Shown in pieces: positions 20,746 through 31,930 of a DNA stretch of 64,000 nucleotides (its first letter is position 1; the number at the start of each line of letters is the position of its first letter). Source of the stretch: Diploptera punctata (taxonomy: Eukaryota; Arthropoda; Insecta; Blattodea; Blaberidae); NCBI GenBank assembly GCA_030220185.1, contig JASPKZ010004951.1, forward strand, positions 799,501-863,500, written 5' to 3'. The notes under the pieces were generated by a model. It made no database searches. It saw nothing but the letters and a program-made list of their open reading frames with translations, and was not told the origin of the DNA. The position numbers were made by a program, and so were the translations under genes.

Positions 20746-22019
20746 CGAGGTGTGATCAATAAGTTTCCGGAATGGCTTCAAAACAATTATGCCATTGAGG
20801 GGTCGCGCGACCTTCTCTGACCTTGCAGTATGCTGGTAGAAGCTCTGAAGTGAATACCTGTTTTGTGCGTGCGGCGATTTCTCTGTGTAGCAACAATGCG
20901 GGATTATGAGGAACAAAGAACATGCATCAAATTTTGCTTTAAACTTGGTAAAACTGCAACAGAAACATATCAAATGTTAAGAACAGCTTATGGGGAGGAA
21001 GCAATGGCCAAATCTCAAGCATTTGAGTGGTTTTCGAAATTTAAAAGGGGCGTGACATCGGTTAAGGATGAAAATCATCTGGGACGACCAACTTCCAGCA
21101 AAGCCAATAAAAATATCGATCGAGTGAGGGAAATAGTATTAAATGATAGGCGCATTACAATACGAGAACTGTCTGATGCACTAGCACTCTCGTTTGGAAG
21201 TGTTCAAAGCATTTTGAAAGACGATTTGAACATGTGAAGAATTGCTGCGAAGTTCGTGCCCCGCCTCCTTTCAAATGACCAAAAGGAAAGTCGTATGATT
21301 GCCTGCACAGATCTTAAAGAACAGCTTAAAAATGACCCACAGTTCATGGAAAAGGTTATTACTGGTGATGAAACATGGATTTATGGCTACGATCCAGAAA
21401 CTAAACAACAGTCTTCGCAATGGAAGAGTCCTGCATCTCCACGCCCCAAGAAAGCCAGACAAGTTCAATCGAATGTGAAGTCAATGATGATTGTTTTTTT
21501 TGACATTAATGGAATTGTGCATAAGGAATTTGTACCACGGGGTCAAACAGTGAATCAAGTATACTACAAACAAGTGCTGCAAAGATTGAGGGAGAGTGTG
21601 CGACGCAAACAGCCAGAGAAATGGAGGACTGGTGACTGGTTCCTGCATCACGACAATGCGCCCGCGCACAAAGCAATTTCTGTCCGCCAGTTTTTGGACA
21701 AAAATAGGATGAATACTGTTCCCCATCCAGCCTATTCTCCAGATCTGGCTCCAGCAGACTTTTTCCTGTTCCAACAGCTAAAAATTTGGCTCCGAGGACA
21801 TCGTTTTGAGGACATTGATGTCATCCAGCGTGAATCGCAGAAGGCATTGGACACATTTAAAGAAGACGACTTCCAGAAGTGCTTCCAGCATTGGCAGAAG
21901 CGCTGGGACAAGTGTAATCAACTCCCAAGGTGACTTACTTCAAGGGTGACAGTGCTGAATAGAAACTTTGAAGTGTTGTGTTTATGGCCTCATTCTGGAA
22001 ACTTATTGATCACACCTCG
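20746..22019 (+). mobile_element. mariner (DD34D) transposon
   Basis: Inverted repeats CGAGGTGTGATCAATAAGTTTCC and GGAAACTTATTGATCACACCTCG are perfect over the first 23 or so bases. TA duplications lie at 20744-20745 and 22020-22021. At 1274 bp it is a standard full-length mariner, inserted into a PLE and therefore younger than it. Confidence 0.96.
20896..21933 (+). pseudogene. mariner transposase with one internal stop
   Basis: Starts MRDYEEQRTCIKFCFKLGK and reads to LNM, then TGA at 21235-21237, then continues in the same frame RIAAKFVPRLL to 21933. The stop replaces a residue that is normally Lys or Arg. The catalytic residues are present: TGDETWIYGY, HHDNAPAHKA and YSPDLAPADFFLF, with 34 residues between the last two Asp. 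Apart from the stop the gene looks complete at about 345 codons. Confidence 0.92.
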
Positions 22020-22100
22020 TATATATATTCAGAAGAACAAATTTAGTTGGCAACATTATAGATGAAGATTCCAATGAAAATCTGGTAGTCATAATGTCGG

Positions 22101-22140
22101 CTGAAGATAAGAGGGACTCCTCTTGAAAATTCCCTTGTTT
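22101..22140 (+). ncRNA. Hammerhead-like core, PLE tail
   Basis: CUGAAGA 22101-22107, U, stem II AAGAGG(GACU)CCUCUU (six perfect pairs), GAAA 22125-22128, followed by AUUCCCUU. The stem III and cleavage position are unclear, so activity is doubtful. Confidence 0.55.
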
Positions 22141-22170
22141 AAAAAACATGAAGTATGAGGTAAGATAAAA

Positions 22171-22558
22171 AGTAACTCATTCATTCATCAATTGTTTTTA
22201 CTCATACAGTACAAATAAGTATGTACAATATTATCTAATAAGCGATTATCAAGTCAGAAAAAATTAAATAGCTCTTCCTAGAGTTTAAAATGTAGAAAAA
22301 ATTTTAAACATATTTTTCTCGGAACTTACATAATGATGCAATAATACTTTATTGCATAATGCCGTCCAATTGATAAGACAATTTATGATCAAAACTATTA
22401 TAAATTACATGGCAATACATGCTTCATATTTAAGAATGGGATTGTTAAACACAAATTCATAAATTACAGGACAGTTCTGCACCCCAAAGAGTTTCACTGG
22501 GATGCCACGAAACTGACTCATAATATGAGACATACCTGTGGAAACCTAATATACATAC
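22171..22558. other. Intron, no recognisable feature
   Basis: AT-rich sequence with no motif I can name. Part of the 7.5-kb intron between the exons at 22559-22742 and 14870-15006. Confidence 0.4.
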
Positions 22559-22742
22559 CTTACTAAGTTTGCCAACCATGGAGTCATATATTCGAGACAT
22601 AAATGTTTCAGTTCAATAGTTGATACTCTGAAACCTTGAATACATTCTTCTAAAAATTCCAGGGTAAGATGTGGTTCATTTGTTGCCAACTTTTCACTTA
22701 CAGATTTAATAAATATTGTATTGTTGGAAGGAATGCATAAAC
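22559..22742 (-). CDS. Nf1: Neurofibromin exon (LCIPSNNTIF...)
   Basis: Encodes LCIPSNNTIFIKSVSEKLA, EPHLTLEFLEECIQGF and IELKHLCLEYMTPWLANLV. Acceptor attacag before 22742, donor gtatgt after 22559. 184 nt, entering after one base of a Gly codon and leaving in phase 2 (AG), which fits the G that starts the next exon at 15006. Highly conserved C-terminal helical region. Confidence 0.95.
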
Positions 22743-23939
22743 CTGTAATGTAACATATTAACCAATAAGGGTTAAAAGTCTAGAAAAAAGATCATGTTTG
22801 TGTAATGAAACAAGTTAAAAAAACTGTTAAAATTACAATGAAATCATCAGAGAGGCATTTTTGTTCTGGAACGTAGAGGAATTGAGTAGTTTCAACTTGT
22901 ACATATTTTATGTCACGAGAATGTATAAGAAGTTTACAACTGCAAGTAGGTATGCATGGACGAATAATAATCTTGTAAATACAGACATTCACTGCAACAA
23001 GAAAGGATTTAATAATTGAAGTTCTTTTTAACTTATGTATTATGTAATTTTTTTTTGTCCAATGCCACCAGGTTGTCTTTTATGACATTTCTGGCTTTCT
23101 CCACTGTCTTTGGCAGAACTGTAACCCATTTCTTAAGTTGGGCCACCTGGAAGGCAGAATTATGTTATCTTGACGATATGATGGGTGATAAATGATAAAG
23201 AGGTGCTAGTAGAGTCCTTAATCTAAACTTAACCTAAATTCCAGACCATGGGCAACCACAGGAATAATTCCCTTTACAGAAAAATTCTTATGGTCTGACT
23301 TGGAATTGAATCCGGGACCTGATGAAATGTAATCAGAAGCTCTGACCACAAGACCATGAGGCTGGTTTGTTTTGTGTACATATTGTTATTTTGTAAATTG
23401 AAAGTTGTCAATCTCCATTATTATTGTGTACCGAACTATATATTTCATAGCTTCCTGAGTGTTTAACTCAGGGACACTGTTTGAACCCTAAAATCTCCAG
23501 ACTAAACTTAATTGATAACCTTCATAACTTTTTTCAGAACGAAAATGCACTGCCTGGAAACATTTCATCATTCAAGTTGAATAGATTCTGACAAAATATT
23601 GAACATTATTAGTAGTATTTTAACACTAGTGATATAGGACTTTTGGATTCCCTTAACATAATTGAAAACTTAAAAGATCATAATAACAATTAACAAAATA
23701 ATTTAAAAAGCATGGCAAGTTATATTTATTTATGGTGCATATTTTAATCCTAGAACATAAAATAAAGAGGAGAATAATCAATATAATAAATTTGGGAATA
23801 AGAAGAATAATCATTTCTGGTGTTGAAGAAGGGCTCATGTGCATACAAATTTGACTTATCCTACGGTTTTTAACGAAATACAGATGTCTAATTATTATGA
23901 ATGAATGAATATTTAACTTATGTCTAATTATTAACTTAC
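22743..23939. other. Intron holding a tRNA-derived SINE
   Basis: The 1.2-kb intron between two Nf1 exons. A SINE occupies about 23050-23370 on the minus strand; the remaining sequence is unremarkable. Confidence 0.6.
23050..23370 (-). mobile_element. tRNA-derived SINE, family A
   Basis: On the minus strand it begins with a tRNA-like head (CATGGTCTTGTGGTCAGAGC, then GGATTCAATTCC as B box; plus-strand 23315-23362) and ends in a poly-A tract (poly-T at 23050-23057). A truncated copy of the same body is at about 52430-52620 (shared atatgatgggtgat and aatctaaacttaa). 5' head and 3' A tail are typical of SINEs. Confidence 0.75.
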
Positions 23940-24120
23940 CAGATGTTTCCAACAACTGGCCTTCTATTTTCAGATCAAAGGTTGCAGTAAGAGCACAAAG
24001 CTGATTGTAGGCAGCAGTTCTGAGACTAGGATCTGAGGAACCCAAATTTAATAGAGCCATATTGAGCAACGTTCCTGGGACATCCTTAGGCCTAATCTTT
24101 TGATGAACAGTCACTGAGTC
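23940..24120 (-). CDS. Nf1: Neurofibromin exon (KIRPKDVPGTLLN...)
   Basis: Encodes DSVTVHQKIRPKDVPGTLLN, LNLGSSDPSLRTAAYN and LKIEGQLLETS plus one base. Acceptor actatag before 24120, donor gtaagt after 23940. 181 nt, phases 0 and 1. It follows directly on WELSQP from the exon at 38062-38301, 13.9 kb upstream. Confidence 0.95.
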
Positions 24121-24338
24121 CTATAGTATTCAAATGGAAAAGGACAATACAGTTTAATAAAAAATAAATATTCTATTAATTTTTGCCTTAAGATTTGAAT
24201 CACCATCAACCGCCAATTTTTTATTTACATATAAGTTTGTCCCATTTATTAGGCTAATGTTGGCATATATTTTGAGTATTTAATTATCACTTACCAGTGC
24301 TGCCAATAATTAATTTGACTGACTGTTGTTTGGGACCA

Positions 24339-25306
24339 TGTTACGCCTACACTAGGGCCTAACTGCCATAATAATAAATACTATAAAAAACCGATAAAGG
24401 ATATACATATATATTTGTTTATTATATCAGAAATTAGGAAATAAATAACCGCATTGAAATACAATTTAGTCTTTTCTCAAAGGACCTTTTAAATATAAAA
24501 AAGCTAGTAAAAATCTATAATGTTTTATATCCTGGATCAAAACCATGTCACAAGATTCCAGGATGTAAAGTCATATCAACATTATTTAGCCAGAAAGATC
24601 AGAGATGACCACATTAGATAGGGGTGAATGAAGTTGCAAGAAGTAAGAGTGGAACAAAGTTTTCCATTTTGACATAGATGAAGGTTGAACTAGATCATGT
24701 GAAAGTGTAAGTGAAAACCGATGGAAAAAACCCCACATGTATTGAAGGGAAAAAGCTAACTTTCCACCCAAGTTTCCCCCGATTAGAAACTTAAAATTTA
24801 TCATATAAATATTCGCGATTTTTTTAACGAAACGAGAACGGTGTGGGGGGACCGAAGGGTTCGGTTCCCCCTGGGAAAAGGCAGCTCTACATGGGTAAGA
24901 GAACTCTTATTATCATTCCTTAAATGGTCATTTTACATTCATAAATTTAATTAAAAGACCAAATGGTCCAAAGAACTTAGAATAATGACCAAAGTTGATT
25001 CTTTTGAAGGATTGTTCTCTCTCTCTAAATTTTAGCATTTTAATATTTGAATATTTTTACGTTTGACAATGTGGCGATTTCAGCTGATTTTAATAACAGT
25101 GTTTTAGTTGTTTGATTTAATTTTCTTTATGTTTGGTATTTATTTTAATAAATAATGTTATTTTTCGTTTACTGTGTTTTTAATATGTTTAATTGTGGAA
25201 CTCTTCCTCCAACACCAAGGCCAACCGCTCGGGCCTAAGACCACTTAAACAATAGGGAACTTAACGCTATCATTACGCAGAGGCTTAACAGACGCCTCGC
25301 GTAACA
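24339..25306 (+). repeat. Left LTR of a 9.4-kb LTR element
   Basis: Begins TGTTACGCCTACACTAGGG and ends GCGTAACA; the ends TGTTACG and CGTAACA are perfect inverted repeats. 968 bp. The first 74 bases recur exactly at 33707-33780 after a G8AA polypurine tract, which identifies them as LTR starts. Downstream AACTGTTGGCAGGCGG may be the primer-binding site; I could not assign it to a tRNA. Confidence 0.82.
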
Positions 25307-26929
25307 AACTGTTGGCAGGCGGTGGTATATTCGTGAAAATAATGTTTTATTATATTCACGGATAAAGAAACGAACCTTAGACCACAAAATTAACCTTCAA
25401 TTCATATACAGTAAAAATCTATATGTTTTTTTTTTCAATCGGAGTCACATCGGTACTCATGAATAAACTATGTCTTTTAAAATCGGTACTAATGAATAAA
25501 CTATGTCTTTTAAAACAGAGAGAAACCAGGAAATAATCAACTTTGGGACATTATTAACTGGCTGTAGGTTATTTTTTTTTTTTAGGATCTAATATTTGGG
25601 TTTTATAGACAATGGGTAAAGTTTGAATATATCGCTGTTTTTAGGTTATATTTTAGTTATTGATGTTTTTTTCAACAAATGTTTTATTTTTCTAGGCATA
25701 ATTAAGGCTTTTTTTTACAATGGGTAAACTTTTGGATATATACGACAATTTTGGTGTTGTTGATAATTTTTTAGGTGTTATTTTTTTAATAGGCAGACAT
25801 TTATATGTACATTAATTTTTTTTCTAGGCTATGTTATATGTTATGTTCATTTTCGAACTTGATTTTTTGAGACATATAAGTTTTATGAATTATTTTGGTG
25901 TTGTTTCAGTCAGATGATATATTTTTGGGTATTAACCTAGGTTATGATATTTTTTTTTTGTAGAGTGTTGTAATGAAAATGATTTAGTTTTTTGTTTGCT
26001 GTGTGGCAAAATCTCATCCAATGTTAATAATTGTACGTGTATAATGACAATAATTTATTATTTCGTCTATCGGTAAGACGTGGCATGATCATATGTATAC
26101 ATAAATCATTTCTGAAAGCATCACCACGAGAGATAAGCCCAAGGGATCATAGGTTGCTTTACACGCCACTAGATTGGGAATTTTTTTGTCATAGTGAATT
26201 TTTTTTTCTCATATTTTAGAAAGGGTAATAAATATAAGCAAACAAGATGGCGGACACCTCTTATACTTATGCCACTACTGCACTAAATACGTTTTGTACT
26301 ATGTAAACATTCATTTTTTTTTATATATTCACATAAAACACGATCTTGGATATCTTACTGAATCATGGATAGAGATAGGATACGGAAAATTAATTAATGG
26401 TTTTATTAACTAGGTAGCTTGTTTTGTTAGGAAAAATGGAAGTGGCCGACGTATAGTTTTTCTTCAATTGGCAACAGAGGCATCTAACGGAGACTATATT
26501 AAACATTACAGCCACCCCGTAGGAAACTAACTATATCCACCTCAGTCAAATAAAATTCTACTTATTCGGGCTAATAATCAAAAATGATATTAACATAAAT
26601 ACAAGAAAAGATAAATCGATTAATATTTAAGTCCCCATGTAGCAACTCGTGCATCCACACTGGTAATTATTCTTGGCCCACGTAAGGCTCAAGGAACCAC
26701 ATTATGACTGCAATGAATGATTTATATGGGAAAAAAAATAACAATTATTCTAATAATAAGACTATAAAAATTAATTACAAAAAAAGAATAGCCGAAAACT
26801 AGCAGGAAATAGTTAGGGAGTTGGAAAACCTAAAAATCAGAGAATTTGGAAATAGAGTAATAACCGTGAAAAATGAAGTAACATTAAGTAACATGTTCCC
26901 CTACCGGAGATCTTGAGGTAACGGAAATG

Positions 26930-27080
26930 TTAGGGCTCCCAATATTTTTAGACAATCAGCACTTAATGTCAGCCAGGTTATCAGCCCTGCGTGACGGGCG
27001 CCCTTTCCCCAGAACAAGAGTCTGGTACTCATTTCAGTTAGAGGCTGAATCGACCCCAGGGCCATAGTGCCGCCAGAAGG
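26930..27080 (-). repeat. Dispersed repeat (SINE-like), copy 1
   Basis: The minus strand reads CAGCCTCTAACTGAAATGAG, GTACCAG, GCAGGGCTGATAACC and GGCTGACAT. A diverged copy on the plus strand is at 59130-59330. It is internal to the LTR element and has no tRNA head of its own. Confidence 0.65.
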
Positions 27081-27107
27081 TTCAGATTAGGTTAAAAATC
27101 CTAAAAC

Positions 27108-27175
27108 ACACCGGGACTTGAACCCCCGACTTTTCGGCTTGTAGCGCAGTGTTTTAACCACTATGCTAGTAGAAA
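27108..27175 (-). other. tRNA-like sequence inside the LTR element
   Basis: The minus strand reads TAGCATAGTGGTTAAAACAC, then GGGGGTTCAAGTCCCGG, which resemble A and B boxes of a Pol III promoter. Acceptor pairing is weak, so it is more likely a SINE head than a tRNA gene. Confidence 0.55.
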
Positions 27176-28552
27176 TAAATATTCATACTAAATATATCAA
27201 AGAAATTTTAAAACCTATTAAAGTTACAACCGCCTACCGTGCGACATTGACAAGGCAGGGCATGAGGCAAATAACCGATTTGCCGCTGGAAATGATTCTA
27301 GGATTTTTATGGTAATGGCGAGCACCGTATTATATTTAGGAACGTTTTTCAGTTAAAAATCGAGAGTAGGGCATAAAACAGGAAGAACCACTAACTGAGT
27401 GATTTAAAATTAATAATAATAAAACACACACTAAAATAATAATCAACACACGAAGTTGGGTACAAATCATACATTCATAATGCGAGATAATGGAAGAGAT
27501 TGGATGACAAATAAAATAATAATAATATTAGGGAACGTTCAAGAAAATAGAAGTTTTCTGAATAATAGATATGAACTCACCAGCGTGGAAAATTGAAAAA
27601 TCACCATCTTGAGAGATATTTTGTTTTGAGACACGTCTTTCCTACGTGCACGAAGGACTGAGTGTCTTAGGAGGTCACATAGCTGTAAAATTCAGCAAAG
27701 CTCTGGAATGTGTTTATTTTGGTGATAGTTAGATTAACCACATAGATAAGGGCTCCAAAACCGACTGCATTAGGAATATGAACAACATTTATACTATGTG
27801 CATTTACAGGGAAATAAATATTATTTTTTTTCTAGACATCAGAAAACGTACTTTAAATAAAGACCCATGACATTAACAGAAAATAAAGTGGCATATATGG
27901 GCAATCAAAGGGATTTTAGATTGAAAAACCGAGAGAATGAACAAAGGGCATGAAGACTGAGGAGAAATAACGAGAACTCGAGCATAGAGGGGAATGGAGA
28001 ATTAACGCAATCACAAAAATGATAATGCACCTAATTAGGGATGTAGATTCTAGTCCGAAACCAAGAGTATGAGAAAGAGGCATGGGAACCTTAGGGGGAA
28101 TTATAGAGAAATCGAACAAAGCGGGGAATGGATATTTAGCGCAATATAATACCAAGTAGGGACCACCCACCTCCCCAAAAGGGAAATAACATTAGACTCA
28201 TGAAAAGGAAGACGACCGAACTTCAGGTTAAATAATAACTTAAAATAATTTTTTTACTAACCTCTCATGCGGTGTTGAGAGATTTACAACAATGCCGGCG
28301 GGCGCATTCTGTGAAAATTTCGACTACAATATGAGACGTTTCTAAATCATGAGTCAAGTAAATCAAAAGTAAAGTCAAGGAGGCTAGCGTAATTAAGGGA
28401 GGACTCGCTTGGTCCGTAATTCAGATTAAGGTTTCGGAAACGGAAGGAATAGAAATTCTGGAATAAATGAGAGAGAGCTCGAATGGAAGAGGGGAATGGA
28501 GATTTGGCATAACCGTAGAGCTCCGCTAGTGAGGATTACGGAGTGGAGGTAG

Positions 28553-28662
28553 AAACAAGATGCTTACAGAAGTGATAACAGAAGGATAGACTGATGCTTA
28601 CAGAAGTGTTAAAATAAGGATAGACTGATGCTTACAGAAGTGAAGAAATAAGGATAGACTTA
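28553..28662. repeat. Tandem repeat, three units of about 37 bp
   Basis: GATGCTTACAGAAGTG followed by AAGGATAGACT is repeated three times with small changes. Confidence 0.8.
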
Positions 28663-28854
28663 TTCCCAGAAATATTTCTTTTCGGCTGTATCATGGTTTT
28701 TTTTTGGGTGAAAATTAGGGTACTTGACAAACAAACATCGACGAATAACCCTCAAGCTGAGTACGGATAGGATGCTAGAGATTAGTTATGATATCCTCGT
28801 GTGATTAATAGGATATGCCCTGGGATAACAAACTGTTAATATTAATGAAGATCC

Positions 28855-29094
28855 TAAACTTAATAAAAAATATATAATAATAATTCACGGTAATTTAATA
28901 AACCACAATAATAATGACAATAACTATGTTAATAATAATAAAAATGACATCAGTAATAACAATAAACCTTAACGATCATAATAATAAAAATAAAATCAAA
29001 TTACCAGTATTGATAATGTATAATGATAATCATAAAACACGGTAAATTTATAACTAACAATAATAATAATACTAATAATAATTCCCAGTAAATT

Positions 29095-29143
<49 letters not shown>

Positions 29144-29225
29144 TCACAGTAAATTAATAATAATAATAATAATAATAACAATAATAAGAATAATAATAAA
29201 ATAATTCACGGTAAATTAATTCAGA
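28855..29225. repeat. AAT-rich microsatellite region
   Basis: Long runs of AAT/ATA triplets, with ATTCACGGTAAATTAAT and ATTCCCAGTAAATTAAT recurring between them. Simple-sequence DNA; open frames read from it are artefacts. Confidence 0.85.
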
Positions 29226-30447
29226 TTAAGATGGGAGGATGTGCATTATCCAACTTGGTTTAAGGAAATATATACGTATTACAAAGAGAGCGGAAGGGGG
29301 ACATGGGAATTTAGGAAAATTTATAAACTTTTTGAAATGCAGAAATGATCGAAAACAAATTAATTTATTCCCATAGCAATTTAGAAGATGGAGGTTAGGA
29401 TACTTCACCGATAGTTGGGTGTCTTAATCGATCTAGTGGAGGGTATTATCATATAAATTTGGAATTTCAATAATATTTCTAAAGGAAATTACACAACAAT
29501 TATTATACTCAGCTGATCATGACGCTTGACTGAGGTGCCTGCAGGAGGAAACAGAGAAAGAATCTGCGGCCGGGATCTCTCCCTCTGTATACCTTAATAG
29601 CATGTCAGTTAGGACTAGTGACCAGCCGAGTAGGAGACACACACACATATGGGATGTGACATATTACGATAATAGATAAAAACTAGATCGCTTAAGACTC
29701 TCCAGATTTAGGCCTACGAGGGATAATAAAAGGATAGGCTACAACTTCGGTCAATCTAGGCTAGGTAACGTGAGAAATACACACACAGATATGAAACTTT
29801 ACATAGTCGCACACAAAGATACAAGTTGGGAAGGACTAAGGACCCTTTTGGAGAGGTTTTGGCCTCGAAAATTGGCGAGTTCCCTGAACACTTCGCCAAA
29901 CACGCTAGGCAGGTGCAAGTCGGAAGGTGGGGCACCCCCGTTATGACATGATCTAGAGACTGAGAACTCCAAAATGATCTTGGGGCACTGGCCATAAAAC
30001 CTTGCCGGCTTGGCACTGACGTTAGGGACCATATGGAACATCGTTGATTAGGGAGAGATAGGCATCTGAGGAACTAGAAACAAAATGAAAGTACAATACA
30101 ATTACGGGCAAAGAGACCCACGAAAAAACTGTCATGATACCCGGGTTTAGGGAGTGATGAGGGCAACAGAGGAACCCCATCAAAAAAGATTAGGATAAAA
30201 TCCACTTTTCCGATGAGGCGGCGTCCATGAGCTCAAGAAGGCTCTCCCTAAGGTTAATCCTGTGGCAGCAGGATGAGAGGGGTGGGGTTAGGAATGACTC
30301 GAGTCACTGTCGACCATGGGTGGAACTAGCTGTCCTCTCCCTTGAGGTCGAGCCCGAATAAAAAGTCGAGTCACCAAGTTGGGAGGCAGCCCATTCCTGG
30401 TCCTCAAGGTCACGCCCGATGAATTGGCTAAACCACCCCAGGGATAC

Positions 30448-30665
30448 ATAGCCGGGATTAGGAACTGAGGTTAGCAAGAGACGAACCCCGTCTGGGAGGA
30501 TAGGATTTAATTCCCTTCTGGATGCAGCAGTGTTCGTTGAGGAACCAACAGAGTTTCTAATGAACCCGAAGTTAGGAAGTGAGGTGAGCAAGAGACGAAC
30601 CCCGTCTGGAAGGATAGGATTTAATTCCCTTCTGGATGCAGTAGTGTTCGTTGAGGCACCAACAG
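30448..30665. repeat. Two tandem units of about 118 bp
   Basis: The block with AGCAAGAGACGAACCCCGTC, GGATAGGATTTAATTCCC and GTGTTCGTTGAGG occurs twice in a row with few differences. The frame through it on the minus strand (30304-30840) is a product of the repetition. Confidence 0.85.
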
Positions 30666-30919
30666 GCTTTCTAAGGAGAGACAAAAGGAAAGGATAGAAA
30701 TAGGAAAGACAGGATGCCAGGAGAACCGCGAAGGAAAAGTCGTACGCACACATGGATATGGTCATAACGAAGGGACAATGAATAAAAGTCAGGGACGTCA
30801 GAAACGTTGAGACGCTAGATGAAAATACTAAGGGAAACACATAGATACTACAGTTGGGCGATCGACGAGTAGAGCCAAGAGAGACAGATTGACCTAAGTA
30901 AGAATATTACATACAAAGA

Positions 30920-31480
30920 GAGGTTAAACATATTAGGTAGGGAGATCTCGGAAATTAGAGGTTAAACACATAAGGTACTACAGAAATTTAGAGGTTAAAC
31001 ACATAGGTGTACATGAAAATGAGAGGGTAAACACATAAGAAATACAAGAAACTAGAGTTTAAATACATAAGGAATACATGGAATTAGAGGTTAAGTTCAT
31101 AAAGGGTACACAAAATTAGAGGTTAAACACCTAAGGTAGTACATAAAGGGAGATCACAGAAATTAGAGGTTAAACACATAAGGTACTACAGAAAATTAGA
31201 GGTTAAACACATAAGGTACTACAGAAAATTAGAGGTTAAACACATAAGGTACTACAGAAAATTAGAGGTTAAACACATAAGGATAGTACACGAAAATAGA
31301 GGTTAAACTCATAAGGTACTACAGGAAAATAGGGGTTAAACACATAGGGTTGTACACGGAATTAGAGGTTAAACACATAGGGTAATACAAGAAAGTAGAA
31401 GTTGAACACTTAAGGAAGTGCATGAAACTAGAAGTTAAACACATAGGGTTGGACATGAACTTAGAGGTTAAAACCATATG
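30920..31480. repeat. Minisatellite, about 15 units of 33-37 bp
   Basis: The unit is TTAGAGGTTAAACACATAAG followed by GTACTACAGAAAA, most regular at about 31160-31330 and degraded toward both ends. It lies within the LTR-element interior. Confidence 0.9.
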
Positions 31481-31771
31481 TAAGATAGGGAATAAGTCTA
31501 CACGTATGAGACCAGGAACTAACTCAATAACGTAAATGGAAATTAAGAGGAAACAAAAGGATAAGAAATGAAAAAGGGAGAGGTTAAACCCATAGGTGAG
31601 ATGGGGACCCAAGACACGGAATAAAGTCCACGCATAATCGGGAGTTATGAAAAGAAAATTAAATACAGGAATTCAAGAAACCAGATGAGATATTGCAAAA
31701 CGAATCAGGAAAGGCTTAAGGAAATATTGCCAAAAGAATTAGGAAGGATTTAAGGGAACAACACATTTAGG

Positions 31772-31930
31772 TTTTTTTTATTAAATTAACTCTGTAGGCT
31801 GTAACACGAGAATTCTACAGACAGATTAGGTACGAGAGAATTTAAGACGCAGAGATGCATGTTTAATAAGTTAACTCTGTAGGCTGTAAAACGGGAAATC
31901 GACAGGCAGAGTAGAAGCGAGAGAATTAAG
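31772..31930. repeat. Tandem duplication of about 83 bp
   Basis: TTAACTCTGTAGGCTGTAA with the following CGACAGGCAGA-type sequence occurs twice. Confidence 0.75.

Larger units (their letters stand above)
20471..22170 (+). mobile_element. PLE fragment split by mariner
   Basis: Endonuclease remnants (CNKVYIE-like, then NIHTKEHFRNIKNGEIE) run to LELTV at 20740. The mariner occupies 20746-22019 at a TA site, and the PLE resumes with YIQKNKF at 22020. A hammerhead core follows at 22101 and the tail AAGTATGAGGTAAGAT at about 22150. Confidence 0.75.

Noticed and set aside
30304..30840. 178-codon minus-strand open frame as a gene
   Set aside because: It runs through a tandem duplication in the LTR-element interior and shows no protein family features.
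30920..31480. CRISPR array
   Set aside because: Regular repeats but no unique spacers, variable unit length, and clearly animal DNA; it is a minisatellite.
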